Positions 47,512 through 61,062 are shown, counted from the stretch's first letter. The stretch is DNA of 64,000 bases from Streblospio benedicti (GCA_019095985.1 CM032662.1:15560825-15624824); one strand, 5' to 3'. Program-made: numbers and translations. The notes: generated by a model from the letters alone, not told the origin.

Positions 47512-50500
47512 CGGCGTTCCTGACGACTACTTGTTGGATACCAAATTGGGTACTATCTATCTAAACAATTGTATTGATAACGAATAACTTTCATTTCAGT
47601 TTAATACTATACCAATGTTGTTTAATAATGTACCCAAAATGTGACAAAAACAAGAAACAATAGTGCATTCTTGTGCTTTTTCCAAACGCGAAAATATGAG
47701 CTTCCCATATGGTGAAGAATTCACTCCCAGTATACGTACCAGTCGTGAACTCTGTGCTTTTTTAATTGACCGAGCTTCCAACTGGTACATATACCATCAT
47801 TTACGAATAGGAACGTCTGATTGAGTGAATTTTCCATATGGCGGAAGCTCGTATCTTTACGAGTTCAGGAGGAAGCATGCAAGTGCAGCAATCGTCTCAG
47901 TGGTTCAGACTGAAATACAAATCAAAATTGATTGTTTAGCTTGGAATCTAGCAAGAATAGATAATTTTGTACATTTGAATTATTTGAATACCTAGATATT
48001 TAGATTTTGACCCATAACAGCACACACATCAATTTTGTTAGAAACCTAACTAGAAAAATATGTTTGAATAATATTTCAATAATAATGAGTAAATACAAAT
48101 CATTTCCAGTTTTTAGTAATTGAAAAGCTTTTGAATATAGAGACTAATGAGTATTATTTGAGTATTCACGTTTCTATAATCTTTTGCACTGATATATTTA
48201 ATTTGACATTTAAGTTAATCAAATTTAGTCGAATGTTGCTACCAATATTGTAACTATAGGCTACATGTACATGTTTATTGTATAAACATGAAACTCACGC
48301 TGGGTGTATGTAAATATTGTTTTTTTCCTGTTTAAAACTCTATTTATTGATCAGATTTGTATGGAATGTTTTGTATGATGCAATTATCGCTGATGTTTAA
48401 TCATAGATTTTGTCATGTCATCGATTTGCCATTATTTATAATTCAAATTAAAAGTACATGCATAATGTAAAATATGAAATGAAACATTTAGTATTTTTAC
48501 AATTTGGTGAGTATGAAGTTGTTTTGGATGAAGAAAAGTCAATAAATCAGAGCAACATTCATAAGTCATGGTTCAATTTAGTTGATGTTCACATTTTATT
48601 ATGATCTTTGAGACCACATGAAAATGGCGACAGAGCAGGGGTGTTATTTAAAGTTAGATAAGGGGTGGGTATTGAGCAAGCTCAAGCCTAATTATAGTAA
48701 TTAGCTTAATCTTGCTACATTGTTTCATGGAGCGCTCATTATTCATTGATATGGGATTAGTATGAATAGAATGACGGAAACAGAATTTGAAAGAATAAAT
48801 GCCCCTTCTAAAAGAGCTGTGAAAATAGATGCCTCTTCATATAAAATAAAAATATAAATGAAACTACAATCTAAAATTGCAATGGTCCAGATTTTGATGT
48901 GATCCCAATTTTAGAGTTTAATGTAGCCTTTACACCCGCCAGGTTTTTACACGGGCTTGCACTTGGGCAGGGTTTCGGTCAATTACTTGAGAAAGAAATT
49001 CAGTAAATTATCGAATACTTTGCAAATATATCCAACTGAATTACCAAGTAAATTACTCTCTTCTAATGTATTTATTTAAATTAACAATTTCTAGATACAT
49101 TATTCAAATCACCAATTACTTACAAAGCCGGTTAATAAATTTGATTGATTAGATTAATTTGATAATAATCATATTTTTAAACTGGGCAAGAATGGGATAA
49201 ATTTATATTAGACATTATGACAGTTTTTGAGACAACAGCAATAAAACATTGCATGTGCAGTAGGAAAAGATGTACTTTTTTTCTCTATCAAATATATATT
49301 TAAGCATGTACTTGAAATCAAGACTATTGTAATTTAGAGAGAATTGTATTGAAAAGTATTTAAATCATTTTTTGTTAAAATTATTGGATGTGGACTTGTA
49401 TTTACAGTTTGTGTTAAACATTGGCTTTTTAGAACATTGACATTATTGCAAAGTGAATTATAATCACCGGATAATCAGATTATTTCTATTTTCGAACAAT
49501 AATTGATTAAATTACTATTACACTATTTGAAAACTTTGTTGAATAACCATTTACTACTTTGTTCAGTTACTTTATTTTTATCAATTAATTATTAATTGAT
49601 TAAATCAATAATGGTATTTAGTAACTATTTACCTAAATCCTGCCTCTTGATGAATATTAACGGGATATGACTATGAATATGTGTAAATTATTATGTCTCA
49701 AAAACGTCAGTTGAAACATGACTATTATGACATTATGACAGCGTGACCTCCTTAGGGTAAATTTTTATCACAAATTTCATAAGTGATAGATCATAAAAAT
49801 CTAGGTGCGAAAATGTAGGGCTTAGGTCTTTATTACCTTATGCATTAATCACTGCATTTTGCAGTGAGCAAAAAAGTAACAAAGGCTTGAAAAAGGCTAA
49901 CTACTCCGCTGTACTTGCTGCACCATGTGTATTGTGCATGCATGATCGAAAAGGTTTCCACTATTTAAGGCTGACAGAAAGCCAGTAAATTGACAGATGT
50001 TATGATCTGTGGAGTCCTGCGGTGGATTGAAGGAGCAGCTCAATATCACTGACTCACTGGTAAATATTGTTAGGTTTAATTCATTGTTATTTATAATTAT
50101 CAAAAATTTGTTTCTTCACCATTAACATAATTGATCATGTGTCTGATTTATGCTTAGTAATATTAGTAATTAAGATGTATAGTGTGCATGTCTGTAAAGT
50201 ATGTTGAGATCACTGTGACTTAATTGTTTTATATTTTCTTTATAATAGTGACTGGCAAAATGTTAGGATTATTTTAATGTACTCTTAGAATAGACCTATG
50301 GTAATTTTTAACTTCAGTGTAACAATTAACTCATTTTGATAACCCATGCTTTAAAGTAGAGTGTTCCAATTCTCTAAATGAAAACTGTGCGTTAAGATGT
50401 TGTTGACATATACTAATGGGTCCTGGGAATGGGTCACTGAAAAGGGTCTTGTATATTGTCTCTGTGAATGAATCCTATCACCTCCAAGGCTATCAGTGAA

Positions 50501-50538
50501 ACTAGTTTTAACTAGATATGTGTGTACAATCTAAACTT

Positions 50539-50546
50539 TATAAAAG
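50539..50546 (+). promoter_or_regulatory. TATA box of GNMT
   Basis: TATAAAAG on the plus strand. About 25-30 bp downstream the sequence would start a short exon that ends CAGATCAG-like at 50604 followed by GTAAGA, a good donor. The matching acceptor is TTTGTAG at 50941-50945, 42 bp before the GNMT ATG. Together they suggest a TATA-driven transcript with a non-coding first exon. Confidence 0.5.
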
Positions 50547-50987
50547 CTGATCCCATCTGATAAATATCACAACTTTGTGTTTACAAACAAGAGGAGGAGA
50601 TCAGGTAAGATTAGTGATGCTGATTTATTAAAAAATCAAATAATACTATTTAGTGAAAGAGCTTTTTGTAAATTTTAGAAACAAAATTCATGGGTGCATT
50701 GTGATTAAAAATAATTCATCTATTTTGATTGAAGTATAAGGTATTTGATAAAAGAATATTGATAATACATTTATTCAATAGTGCAGGGTATGAATATTAC
50801 ATTTGCTATCCTAATCATATGAAGTGAATTAAAAAAAGTTGCTAAAATAAGGAAGATTCATTTATTTTCTTTGCTCTGGATTGAACATGTATTACACATG
50901 TGTATAGCATAAAAAGTAATTAGATCTACTTTTTTGTATTTGTAGGTATACAGTTTAGAAGTGAATACTAGTAATTGAAAATTCAAA

Positions 50988-53900
50988 ATGGTTGATAGCA
51001 TTTTTCGTACAAGATCACTTGGAGTTGCAGCCGAGGGAATTCCTGATCAGTATGCGGATGGAAAAGCTGCAAAAGTAAGTCTAGTTTTTTCTATATATAG
51101 GCTTCAGATCACAGGAGCAATTTATAGAGTAATTTACTAGTATGCATGTTTTGATTGATTGCGGAGCCTAAACATTTAGGCTCCTCAATCAATCAAAACA
51201 TGCATAGATTACACTATAAATTGCTCCTGTGGCTCAGATGCCATTTGAATCTAAAATGGGAAATAACTTATGGCTGCAGATAATATATTTAGGTTCAAAA
51301 TCATTAGAATTTAAATTTGTTTATTTGTTGAATGGAATAAATACATGGTATAAGGTAGAGATGATGTACATTTTTTCACACTTCGCAAAAGTGGAACAAT
51401 GTTCTCTTTTTTCTTTATCAAAGTCCACCCTCATTGAGATTTTGTTAGATTTGAGCACTCAATTAGAGTGTAAATTAATTGTGCATCTTGATGTGTGATC
51501 ACATATCAACATGCAAAATTTTATGATGATCACGAGTGCTCAAATATCTTTCTATCATGAAGAAGATACGATTACAGGTTTCAGCAAAGGGCTGGTCAGA
51601 CTGGGTAAAAATCGCGTAAATACATGAATCACGCATGAAATTGAACTGCTACATCAGTGATCTACGCAGTTTGTAAAGTTTTTTTAAAGCATTTTATCAG
51701 TTTTCTAACGTTGAATCTGCTAGAGCGGCACACATAGAGCAGCACACAGTGAGCCCGTGAACACACGAATCCCGTGAATCCCATTTTTTAAAACGAAAAT
51801 AAACAATATCTAGTAAACAATCTCCTTCTTTAAACGTATTTTTCAACACCCATTATCACCATTGATAATGTTTGCTTTGAATATTTCATATTTAACTGTT
51901 TTCTTATCAATAAAATAGCATTGTATATGCCATTCACGGGCTCAGTGTGCACTAAAACAATTCACGGGATGTGTATGCGTTGCTCTATGTCTGGGCTGGC
52001 GTGTAACAAGGTTGTGGGTGATTTGATGTTTTGAACCGTTCAACACTTGGCGCCTGAGCTTACACAGTAGTATGTCATTATGCGTATGTGTACATAATTC
52101 ATACTTGATACTTCCATTATTCAGTAGACGCATAATGTACGTGGACTGTCGGTGATCGTTCCTAGGCATGTATTTTGCATTTTCAATGATGCATCCATAC
52201 AAAACAAAATAGCTTCCTCCTGTGCGTGGATTGTCAGTGGTTTATCAGTGGTTTAGCAGTGATCTTTCTGTAGTTTTGGTGTGATTTGAAAAGTGATATT
52301 TCATCACATAAATAATCAAAATGATCAGCGCACATTTGCGCACAGCCACAGTTTTGTATGTGATTAATGAGTTAACGCGAATTTTAGTCTATGTGACCAC
52401 CCACCAAAACTAAATAGACACAAAATAACAAACAAATCCAGAAGGACGTATTTTAGACTGTGATGCTCAGGCACTGGCTGACATCTAGAAACAAACGCTA
52501 CACATTGAAAAGACGTTTGAAAGGATATGGTGGGCACACTGTGTTCTATGCTAGTTCTTCATATTCTACGCAATAGCCCTCCATCAATATTTTCCTCCGT
52601 ATTTAGTGTGTTTCTTTGAAAACATCAAACAACATTTTTGTGACCTTTTTGAGAAATGCTATCAAGGAATCAAGGTCGACGCTGATAAACAACGCAATAT
52701 TTGAAAACATTTTTACATGTATAATAAATGAGTTCTTTTAATCTATAGCTGAATATTGGAGATTAAAAATAGTCTAATATTTCGATGACTGACAGTCCAT
52801 CTTTTTCAAAGAAATGATGTCATTTTTTTGGAAGAAAACAACCTCGAAGGAGTGTTTGTTCAGTGCTGGGTCCCCCTGGCTGCCCCCTCCTCCCTCAATA
52901 AGGGTAGGTAGGCATCTGGGATCTCTACTCCGTCATTTCTATTCAACTTTGCTCCTTTGGTTCTGATGTTAATGGCCTCCAGGACTTCTCTATGTCTCTC
53001 TCTTGATTCTTTTTCAATGATTTTGATGTTCTGCATAAGCGGTGAAATGAATGGAACATGTCCTGTTTTTTCCTGATGTTGGCTGAGGGCTGATTTTTTA
53101 TCTTTCTTTACTACTGACTTCTCATGTTTATTAATGTACGCGAGATTTTTACATGTGTTTTTTGAGTAGATGTGCGCCACCACATGGACATACGTCGGCA
53201 GATTGTCATGTCACTAAATGAACATGTGACGTGTGACGACCTGCTAGCGTATGTCGAGGTGTTGACGCCTGCATCTACCTTCAATAAAAAGTTCAAAATC
53301 CAATAGAAAATTATGCGCAAGACCTTGTAGAACCTCTAGGAACCTCGCCTATCTAACAAATTCATATTGTGCATTTGACAGGTATGGGAGTATTATATTG
53401 GTTGCAAACAGTCTAGAACTGAGCTGTACCGCAAATGGTTAGTTAATATCTTGAGGGAAAAAGGCTGCCAGGCGATTCTTGACACTGCTTGTGGTACTGG
53501 GTAGGTAAAAGGAAATTTGATTATTAGTTAACCTGCTAGAACTTGATTCTCACACTTATGTCATTAAATCAAGTTAAGTCTCAAACAATTTTAGCAATAA
53601 CATCTTTATGTGCCGCCACAAGTTTTATCAGGGTAAATAAACTATGCATAAATATCATGGTTTGTTCAAGTGATATATGTGATTTGAGGTAACTTTTTGT
53701 TTCACACTTCTCATGCATGGTGGCATAATGATGATAATCTCCTCGATTTGATCCAACTCTATATAATAAAACTGGACCATTATTATAGTAAAACTGGGCC
53801 ATTGATAGCAAGTGTGCAACATTTTCACCTGAAATGTTTAGGGAAATTTTCTAAAGAAGAATCCTGACGCAACCATTTTGATTGCAGATGAATGTACCGG

Positions 53901-56241
53901 TAGTACTACATACTTATGAAATATGATGAATATATACCATATACGACCATGTAAAAAAATAAATACCGGTATGTATTTATTTACCACGTAGGCCTTGGAA
54001 GGGTCCCGCTATACCATCAATAATATGTCTTAAACTTGCCCATCAATAAGTCACTACCACGAATAGAAAGGATCCACTACCATTTTAAAGAAAATTTTAG
54101 TTTTTGGGACTTGGCACATTAGCTGGTTGTGTCCAGTTACTAAACATATCAGTTTATAGTTCCTTTTTTTTAATGATTATGATTAGTAAATAATCACTTT
54201 ATATTTATGATGAATTCAGGCGTTCTAACTTCGACTCGTGAACATAATTTTGTGAGTGATTAGGAGTACATTAAGAGGAGGAATTATACTTCAACATGAT
54301 TTTTGTTATTCTATTGTTAATTTTAGAGTGGACTCCATTATGCTTGTGGAAGAAGGATTTAATGTTGTTAGCACAGATGCATCTGACAAAATGCTTAAAT
54401 ATGCCTTGAAAGAAAGATGGAACAGACGTAAAGAGCAGGGATTTGAAAACTGGGGTAAATGTCTAAAAATGAAATTTCAAATGCAAATGAATTCATATTT
54501 GTTATATATTTATACAAAAGTTTAGTTCAAGTTACTTTATAAACTTTGACCATCGTGGTAGCTTTTGTACATAAATATCATTATTTTAGCACATAATACC
54601 CAACTTAAAGTATATGGCATTTCATAAACTAAATGTGTACAGCATATTAGCTATTAGAATTAACCTTTCATGTGTGCATTTGTAGTAATAGAAGAAGCCA
54701 ACTGGCTATCATTAGTGGATGACATGGAGGACATTGCTGGTGTTCCCACCAAGGGCTTTGATGCAGTTCTCTGTCTTGGAAACTCGTTTGCCCATTTACA
54801 GGTACATGTAAGAGCAAGTTTATCTCCACATTACCATAAAAGCTACTAGGCATTTCAGTTGGGATTTGGAGATTTGACTTTTATGTAAGTGGGTATTTAT
54901 TTTGATATCTTATCAGTGCATGTGTGAAACCAGAGTAGAAAATTCATCAAAGTGCTTACCAACCACAGTAGCCAGCCGTGAAGAAACAATATTGTTACAT
55001 GGCAGCCCTGAAAGAGTAGCCTGAAATGTTCAAAAAATTAGGATTCCCGCGGCCAAAATTAGTCAAGACAGGGCCACTGGCCTTTATTACTTCCAGTGGT
55101 GACATGGTAGTTACAAAAAGCACATTCCAAAGATTTTTTTTCTTTATTTCAGGACTTCGATGGAAATCAGGAAGTACACAAGCTTGCTCTTGAAAACTTC
55201 AAAGGCATGGTGAAACCAGGCGGCATTATGCTCATTGATCATCGTAACTATGACGACATCCTTGCCATCGGAACTGTACCACAAAAGAATGTCTATTACA
55301 ATGTAAAGCTACTATTACTAGCATTTAAAAGTATGAATCTAATATTGGTATGAGAGTTATGAGGGAAGATATACTTATCGATCAAAGGCAACAGCATTAG
55401 TTTTTGTCTTAAAGAAAGTAAAGATCTGACATAATTTCATTCAAATATTATTTGTTTTTGCCCCCCTCCCTTCTGGCCTAAATTGTGGCCAGGATATTGA
55501 GCCACTGTGTTTCGGGATGCATGTATTTAAAGTGCAATTTAAAGAGATTCATGGTGCACACACACCCCGTCACCTCCCTAACCCCTCTTTAGAGAATTCT
55601 TGGATCTGCCACTGAGACAAAAATGTTGATTGAATGTATAGGAAGTACTTAGTAGTCCATAGACAATAACAGCCACACCATTTAACTTATAAACTGGGAT
55701 ATTTTAAATCTACCTCATTGTCATAAATTTAAGTTTACATTGTTATATCACAGAGCGACCATGTTGTGGACATCAAGTGCTCCAACCTGTATGTGAACGG
55801 CCGGCCAACGATGGTGACGCTCGACTACTTGATGGATATGTCCATTATCTCCGATAAGCAACCAGAAACCAAAAAAAAGATGAAATTTGATTCTGATAAC
55901 TGGTAATTTTTTCTTGCATTTTACTCTTCAAGTCTCTGTTGTTACCTACCAACAGGTAGTGTTGCAAGTAAGGTCAACCAGTCATTCATTCTCATATGAT
56001 ACATTATTATTTTAATCTAAAATATAAGAAAATTATCACTTATTTTCCCTACGTTTTTATTTTCAGCCATCAGCATTTCCGTCTCTCTTATTATCCGCAC
56101 TGCTTAAATGATTTCACGAAGCTGCTCAAAGAGGTGTTTGGTGAGGAATGCAGATACTCAATTTTTGCGGACTTTAAGGCTCTCAAGGAAGTCAACAATC
56201 CTGCCTACTATATTCATATGGTTGAAATGCCTAAAAAGTAG
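50988..56241 (+). CDS. GNMT: Glycine N-methyltransferase
   Basis: Seven coding exons: 50988-51074, 53382-53500, 54327-54454, 54686-54801, 55153-55302, 55754-55902, 56067-56241; 307 residues (human 295). The start [20 protein letters not shown] is nearly identical to human GNMT and keeps the N-terminal Glu (16 counting Met) and Tyr of the active site. SAM motif [20 protein letters not shown], motif [20 protein letters not shown], then [41 protein letters not shown] and [17 protein letters not shown] are all present. GNMT transfers methyl from S-adenosylmethionine to glycine, giving sarcosine, and buffers the SAM/SAH ratio in the cytosol. Residues about 225-245 are Lys-rich and unlike the vertebrate loop. 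Intron 1 (2.3 kb) holds several mobile elements. A TATA box lies 440 bp upstream. Confidence 0.97.
51104..51237. repeat. Long fold-back repeat in GNMT intron 1
   Basis: The left arm (ending CATGTTTTGATTGATTGCGG then AGCCTAAA) and the right arm (TTTAGGCTCC then TCAATCAATCAAAACATG) pair over about 64 bp with few mismatches around a loop of only a few bases. It begins 30 bp after the exon 1 donor, so the GNMT pre-mRNA should form a strong stem next to that splice site. Probably a fold-back MITE. Confidence 0.8.
51733..51989. mobile_element. Short TIR element, family with 30123-30341
   Basis: The left end CATAGAGCAGCACACAGTGA, followed by GCCCGTGAA and TCCCGTGAATCCCATTTTT, pairs imperfectly with the right end (ACATAGAGCAACGCATACAC in reverse complement, then CCCGTGAAT and CTGAGCCCGTGAAT). 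The CACAGTGAGCC...TCCCATT arrangement matches the element in USP3 intron 1. Located in GNMT intron 1. Confidence 0.6.
52740..53320 (-). mobile_element. Penelope-like element fragment
   Basis: On the minus strand a 108-codon frame (53183-52860) reads [20 protein letters not shown], then [34 protein letters not shown] and LPLLRE. This matches my memory of the C-terminal part of the GIY-YIG endonuclease domain that follows the reverse transcriptase in Penelope-like elements (KS-LxxH...TGH, ESR..RxxxEAI.I, LNR..G). The sequence after the stop (to about 52740) looks like the element's 3' tail. No reverse transcriptase portion is visible upstream, so this is a 5'-truncated retroelement copy in GNMT intron 1. 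Confidence 0.7.
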
Positions 56242-57413
56242 ATGTTTTTTAAAGTTCCTTATGTGTATATATGACGTGTGAACTTGTTGAATGGTTTAGA
56301 AAATCATGAATAAATTCTTTTGGATATTTCTTGGAGTGCTTCTGCCTAGCACAAAGTGCTGTAATGATGAATGACTTGAATTGATATTGTATTTTTTACT
56401 AGGGTGAAATCATTTTTCCAATGTTTATTTTGTAAATTACATGTAATAGATTTACATGTTATCTATTTGTTACGTAAAATCATCCATCCTGATTTATATT
56501 CAATAGGTTTTATAAATGAAAGGATGCTATTTGAAGCTGTATGAAGTTTCATCTAAATGCAAATTCAATTATCATGTAATGGTATTTAAGAATTATTATT
56601 TCTTTTAAATAGTGGTGTGTGTGTAACTGTTGGACAGCACAATAAAATTACTACGAATTTTCACTGTCGACCCTGCTTTAATCCACACTCACTAGCTTAC
56701 ATTTAAATGAAGACACAATACAATGATTTCAAAGAATTATCTCAAGCCAATTTATAGTTGATAGGAAATACATTACATGCACCTCTTAATAAGTAATACA
56801 CTTCTCATTCATTCACGGACTTCTATCGGCTGTCTGCTATAAGGATTTATAATAATTTATGAAACTACTGCGGTATCAAGAATTGATAAAGTATACCAAA
56901 TTTAGGACAATAGTAACCCTAGAACAATTTCAGATACACGTAAATGAAATTATTCTTGAAAAATGTGATCATTAAAAGTAGAGTACACCCCTGTATAGAG
57001 ACATATACAGCATTTATACTATCAGCACTATCATATCATATAAAACTAAAAGAATAGAAAAGTTGCAACAAATGAAACAAAGGAAAGAAAATTCTTTGTT
57101 TTATTGCATGTAAATTACATAATTTGAACATTGCTTTTTACATATGTGAGCCAACTAAAATCATAATTAGTAAATCCATACTCGTAAGGCTTTCAATTGT
57201 AATATTCAAACGTTGAATTATTAATTAAGATATTGGCAAGAATTACAACGATCTTTACATGACCACCCTGGCAATCATCCCAATGAAGGAATTAAATAGT
57301 CCACTACTCCATACACAATATATGGCAATGAAATATTTTGATATTACCGGTAGATGTAAAGGATGTGATAGAAACTTCTTTTACAAACAACATGTCTCAA
57401 TAAGGATCCTAAC
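56242..57413. other. GNMT 3' region and upstream spacer
   Basis: It contains the GNMT 3' UTR with AATAAA at 56309-56314 and 56641-56646, then AT-rich non-coding DNA up to the next gene. Nothing else is supported. Confidence 0.55.
56309..56314 (+). terminator. Poly(A) signal for GNMT
   Basis: AATAAA 68 bp after the GNMT stop. A second AATAAA at 56641-56646 could give a longer 3' UTR of about 420 bases. Confidence 0.5.
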
Positions 57414-59067
57414 ATGGTTAAGCGGAATAAAAAGAAGAGAGCTCAGAAACAGAAATCATACTCGCCTCTTCATGATGAAACCAGAAAATCAGACCGGTAT
57501 GTACTGTACATTGCATAATAAAATGAAGAGCAAACGTTAAAGATTCCATACATAGTTAAATTTCTATTTGTATATACATTTCTTCAATAACTCGTGTTTA
57601 TCTACTATTTTACATGTATTTTATACATGCCAATGCGACAAACCCCATGGCCATGATTTTTGAGTATCCCAAAAATATACTTCATACCATATTATTCTGT
57701 AAACAAGTACAGTACTACGTTTCACTGGATTCATGTTGGTTAAAAATAAGACAACTAAATATGGCAAGATTTTTTTTTTTCAACATTTGCTTCATTTCCC
57801 CTATGCTACTTTTATGTGGTTGGCTCAGAGGGTTTTCTTTCCCGATAGAGTTACTAATCTGTATTGAAGTACAGCACACATATCTGTAAGACCTTTAGGG
57901 ATGAGAAAACTTCAAGAACTGTGATGCAGAATGCTTGGCAATCATTTCATACATTGCAATCTAAACCATTTTTATTTAGGGATGATGATGATTACATCGC
58001 AGACATCAGTCTACCACCAATCAGAGAAGACATGGAGTGGCGAAAGATGCGTGAAGACTCAGCACCACACGTGGGTGGGCTCAACCAGGTCAATCAATGG
58101 AAACGAAGGTACCGGGTGGCATCTTTGTAATAGAATTCCTACTTTTCTACAAAATTACTTTTAAGGAAGAAAACTGAATGTACAACGGTATGGTAGTACT
58201 GCATGGCATGAGACTAGTGGGACTAGTCAAGTGCATTAATTGTGGCGAGTGACTTTCAATGTACACTCACCATACTGAAGTCATACTCGTCAGTCATTAC
58301 TGTAAAACTAGAAATGTTTGCGCACAATTTAGTTTGGGAATTTTGTGGGTAAGTGCAAAAACGCAAACTGAAATAGTTAGAGCAAACAATAATAGCCTAC
58401 CGGTATGTAAAGTAGGTTCAGGATGGACCAAAATCCCCAAATTGAATAGTCACAAATAATCACAAAATATTTCATAGATGAAAATCACAAAATTTAATAG
58501 CCACGAAATATTCTGGTTTTACAGTAGTTATATTCCTGGATTAATGCAATATTTGGTTAGTACTGATTCTTCCTCTCCAGCTGTGGTGAGTGATTTGTAA
58601 TTTTCACTCGCTAGCAGAAATTCAAATTGCCATAGGGTAAGTGACGGATGTCTAATCTGCACATTGTAATGCATTATTTATGTTTTAGGTATGCCAGGAC
58701 ATTAAATGAAATTGAAAATCAGCGATTGCTTGGCGTTCATAAAAGCATAGAGCTTGCACAGTCCATCATGGAAGAAAAGATTGCACAGCAGTCTTTAAAG
58801 ATGAAAAGGCTAATGGAGGGAATTGAAAATCAGAGACAGTACAATAAAGGAAAGACGCATATAATGAATGAACCTTGGCCTGGTACAAATAAAAGAAAAG
58901 AGAGGGTTTCAAAACACCAATCCAACACCATGGTTTCTAACTCATGTCCATCATTTTCATTTTCAAGTTGTGATGAAATGGAACCTTTAGGACGCTGGGT
59001 GAGATACCCAATACCACCAAGACAGCTACCAAGCTTAGAAAATAATTCAAAAGAACAAAAGGATTGA
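57414..59067 (+). CDS. Unrecognised small basic helical protein
   Basis: I do not recognise this gene. Three exons join in phase: 57414-57496, 57980-58108, 58689-59067, giving 196 residues. It starts MVKRNKKKRAQKQKSYSPLH, a very basic head that could be a nuclear or nucleolar signal. Exon 2 is acidic and then amphipathic (DDDDYIADISLPPIREDMEW, GGLNQVNQWKR). Exon 3 starts RYARTLNEIENQRLLGVHKS and is helical, with a repeat-like pair IENQRLLG and IENQRQYN, probably a coiled coil. The tail is Ser-, Pro- and Lys-rich and ends SLENNSKEQKD. Good acceptors (TTTAG, TTTTAG), GT donors and an AATAAA at 59257-59262 support a real gene. No membrane segment or signal peptide is present. It lies between GNMT and the convergent CLPTM1 gene. 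Confidence 0.7.
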
Positions 59068-60265
59068 GAAATTTTTAACACTATAAAATCGACAAACTAA
59101 AGAATATGAACTTTAGAATCAAAATAGGTACATGTATAACTAATACATGCAGATGTATCCATAGATATGTGCAGACAATATCTGGTACTTATGCGCTGAC
59201 AGCAAGTTCATGGAGTAACATTTTCTAAATAACTAAAAAGTGGTACTGAATATGAAAATAAAAATTGTAGGAATTTAATGATTCTAATTGATTTACATTA
59301 TAATGAACACTTACATGAAACTGTAATTTTTTCATTCCTTGTCAGATTCAATTAGACCTTTTGAATATTCCTGAATTCGAGACTAGGTCCCATGATTAGA
59401 ACAACAGTTTATATTTTTAATTTGCATACACATTACTGTATCACTTGTGAATCCATGTGAATGCAAATTAGAATATTGAATATTGCTGTTCTGACCATGG
59501 GACCTAATCCCCAAATGAAGGAATGCTCAAAATATAAAAGAACACTACGTGCTGTTGTTAGTTATCATAGAAATTGTTAATCCATGAACTTGAGGTTAGC
59601 ACATTAATAATTACAACTAAAAGATATGCTAGGTACACATAATAAAATCATGTTATGTGCTATATATTTTTACAGAACACTTATGTAAATAATGTAATGC
59701 ATGCGTCCATCAATGAAATAGTACACCTTGCATCCCTTTTAGTCACTTTCCGTGTGTGTGCAAGTTGCCGGCCCAAGTTGCCATATATCATTCGAATTTT
59801 GATGTTTTATAATCATGTGCAATGTACATTGTTGATGTTTTTCCATGTAAAGCAGAGGCAAAACGTCCAACATCTGTTGCTTCTGAACTCTTGGACTATT
59901 TTTCAAAATGCAGCCAAATTTGAGATACATGTACATTAATGTATTTGATGTTTAGGTTTGGATTCGGGAGCATCACTGGAGAGAATGCCATGGTAATTAT
60001 TTCAGTATTCCTGTTTTCAAATATTAGTATTCGTAACTTTTGAATGCATTTACAACATAAATGTGTTTTAGATACCTGCAGAAACCAATTTCATTACGAT
60101 AAAAATCTTTCAGAGATACTAATAATTAAAATACAAATATAGATCTAACTAAGTATAGTAATTTATGACCTGCAGTTATTATTTAGATGTTTGGAATCTG
60201 CATGTAAAAAGTTTATTAACATTATCCCGTGAGAAAAAAAAAGAACCATTTGAAAAATCTATACT

Positions 60266-60271
60266 TTTATT
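60266..60271 (-). terminator. Possible poly(A) signal for CLPTM1
   Basis: AATAAA on the minus strand, about 1.69 kb past the CLPTM1 stop. Long 3' UTRs are common for this gene, but nearer variant signals cannot be excluded. Confidence 0.3.
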
Positions 60272-61062
60272 CATTATTCAAGAAGATATTACAATAATTT
60301 AGTTAAAAATGATGTACATGTATACAACTATGAAATCTCTTCACATATACCTGCTAAGTCTCTTGTCTTGTCACAATAAAACAATAATCACTTAAAATCA
60401 TGCAAGAAAAATCCAAATTACAGCTACAGAATATTATTCACAAACAATTTCACTCCATTCATTACAAAATATTAAATCTATATATACAAGCATTACACGT
60501 ATCAATGTTGACGTTGATCTACATGATTTATCTCGTCAATCTCTGAAATTACCTAATAACATCACATACACCTATTAGAATGATACACCAATGTAAACAC
60601 ACCACATCAACCAACCAAACCACAGCAAATTGCACTGCCATTAATAAATGGTAATTTACATTTTCATACACAATACAGGTTCTGTTGGCAGAATGATTTG
60701 TAGAAAGTCTATTTAGAGCGCTATAAGTACAGTAGGCGAAAAAAAAACCTAAGCATTCAGGCAATCATGCAATAGAAAGAGCATAATATATTGACATGCT
60801 TCAAATAATTTGCAAGGCAAGAGATTCAACGAAAGTAAATGTTTGATGGTCTATAGTCCCAGTGTAGATCTTGGTCATTAGAATTCCTCCAGCAGATTTG
60901 TGACATGAATGGTACCATCATGTGTAAAGAGAATGGACGCTTCTTACTATCAATGGCATTTACAATATCGGTATTTTTTGAAAAAATGTGCATATCAGTT
61001 TGTTAGGTGATAAAACATTGGCAAAGGACAGAAAGGCTCCATCTAAACTCAGTTCCGTAAAT

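Larger units (their letters stand above)
46310..50987. other. Spacer between the RING gene and GNMT
   Basis: It contains the tandem-repeat TIR element at 46541-47511 and the GNMT promoter region near 50539. From about 47520 to 50500 it is AT-rich; I see only short palindromes, such as TCAATTAAT T ATTAATTGA near 49580, and no gene. Confidence 0.5.

Noticed and set aside
52740-52860. Hammerhead ribozyme in the Penelope-like tail
   Set aside because: Some such elements carry one, but I could not find the CTGATGA core in this stretch.
57259-57540. 93-codon frame at the start of the small helical gene
   Set aside because: Frame shared with no neighbour and no splice continuity. The frame starting MVKRNKKKRA joins in phase to two further exons and is the better model.
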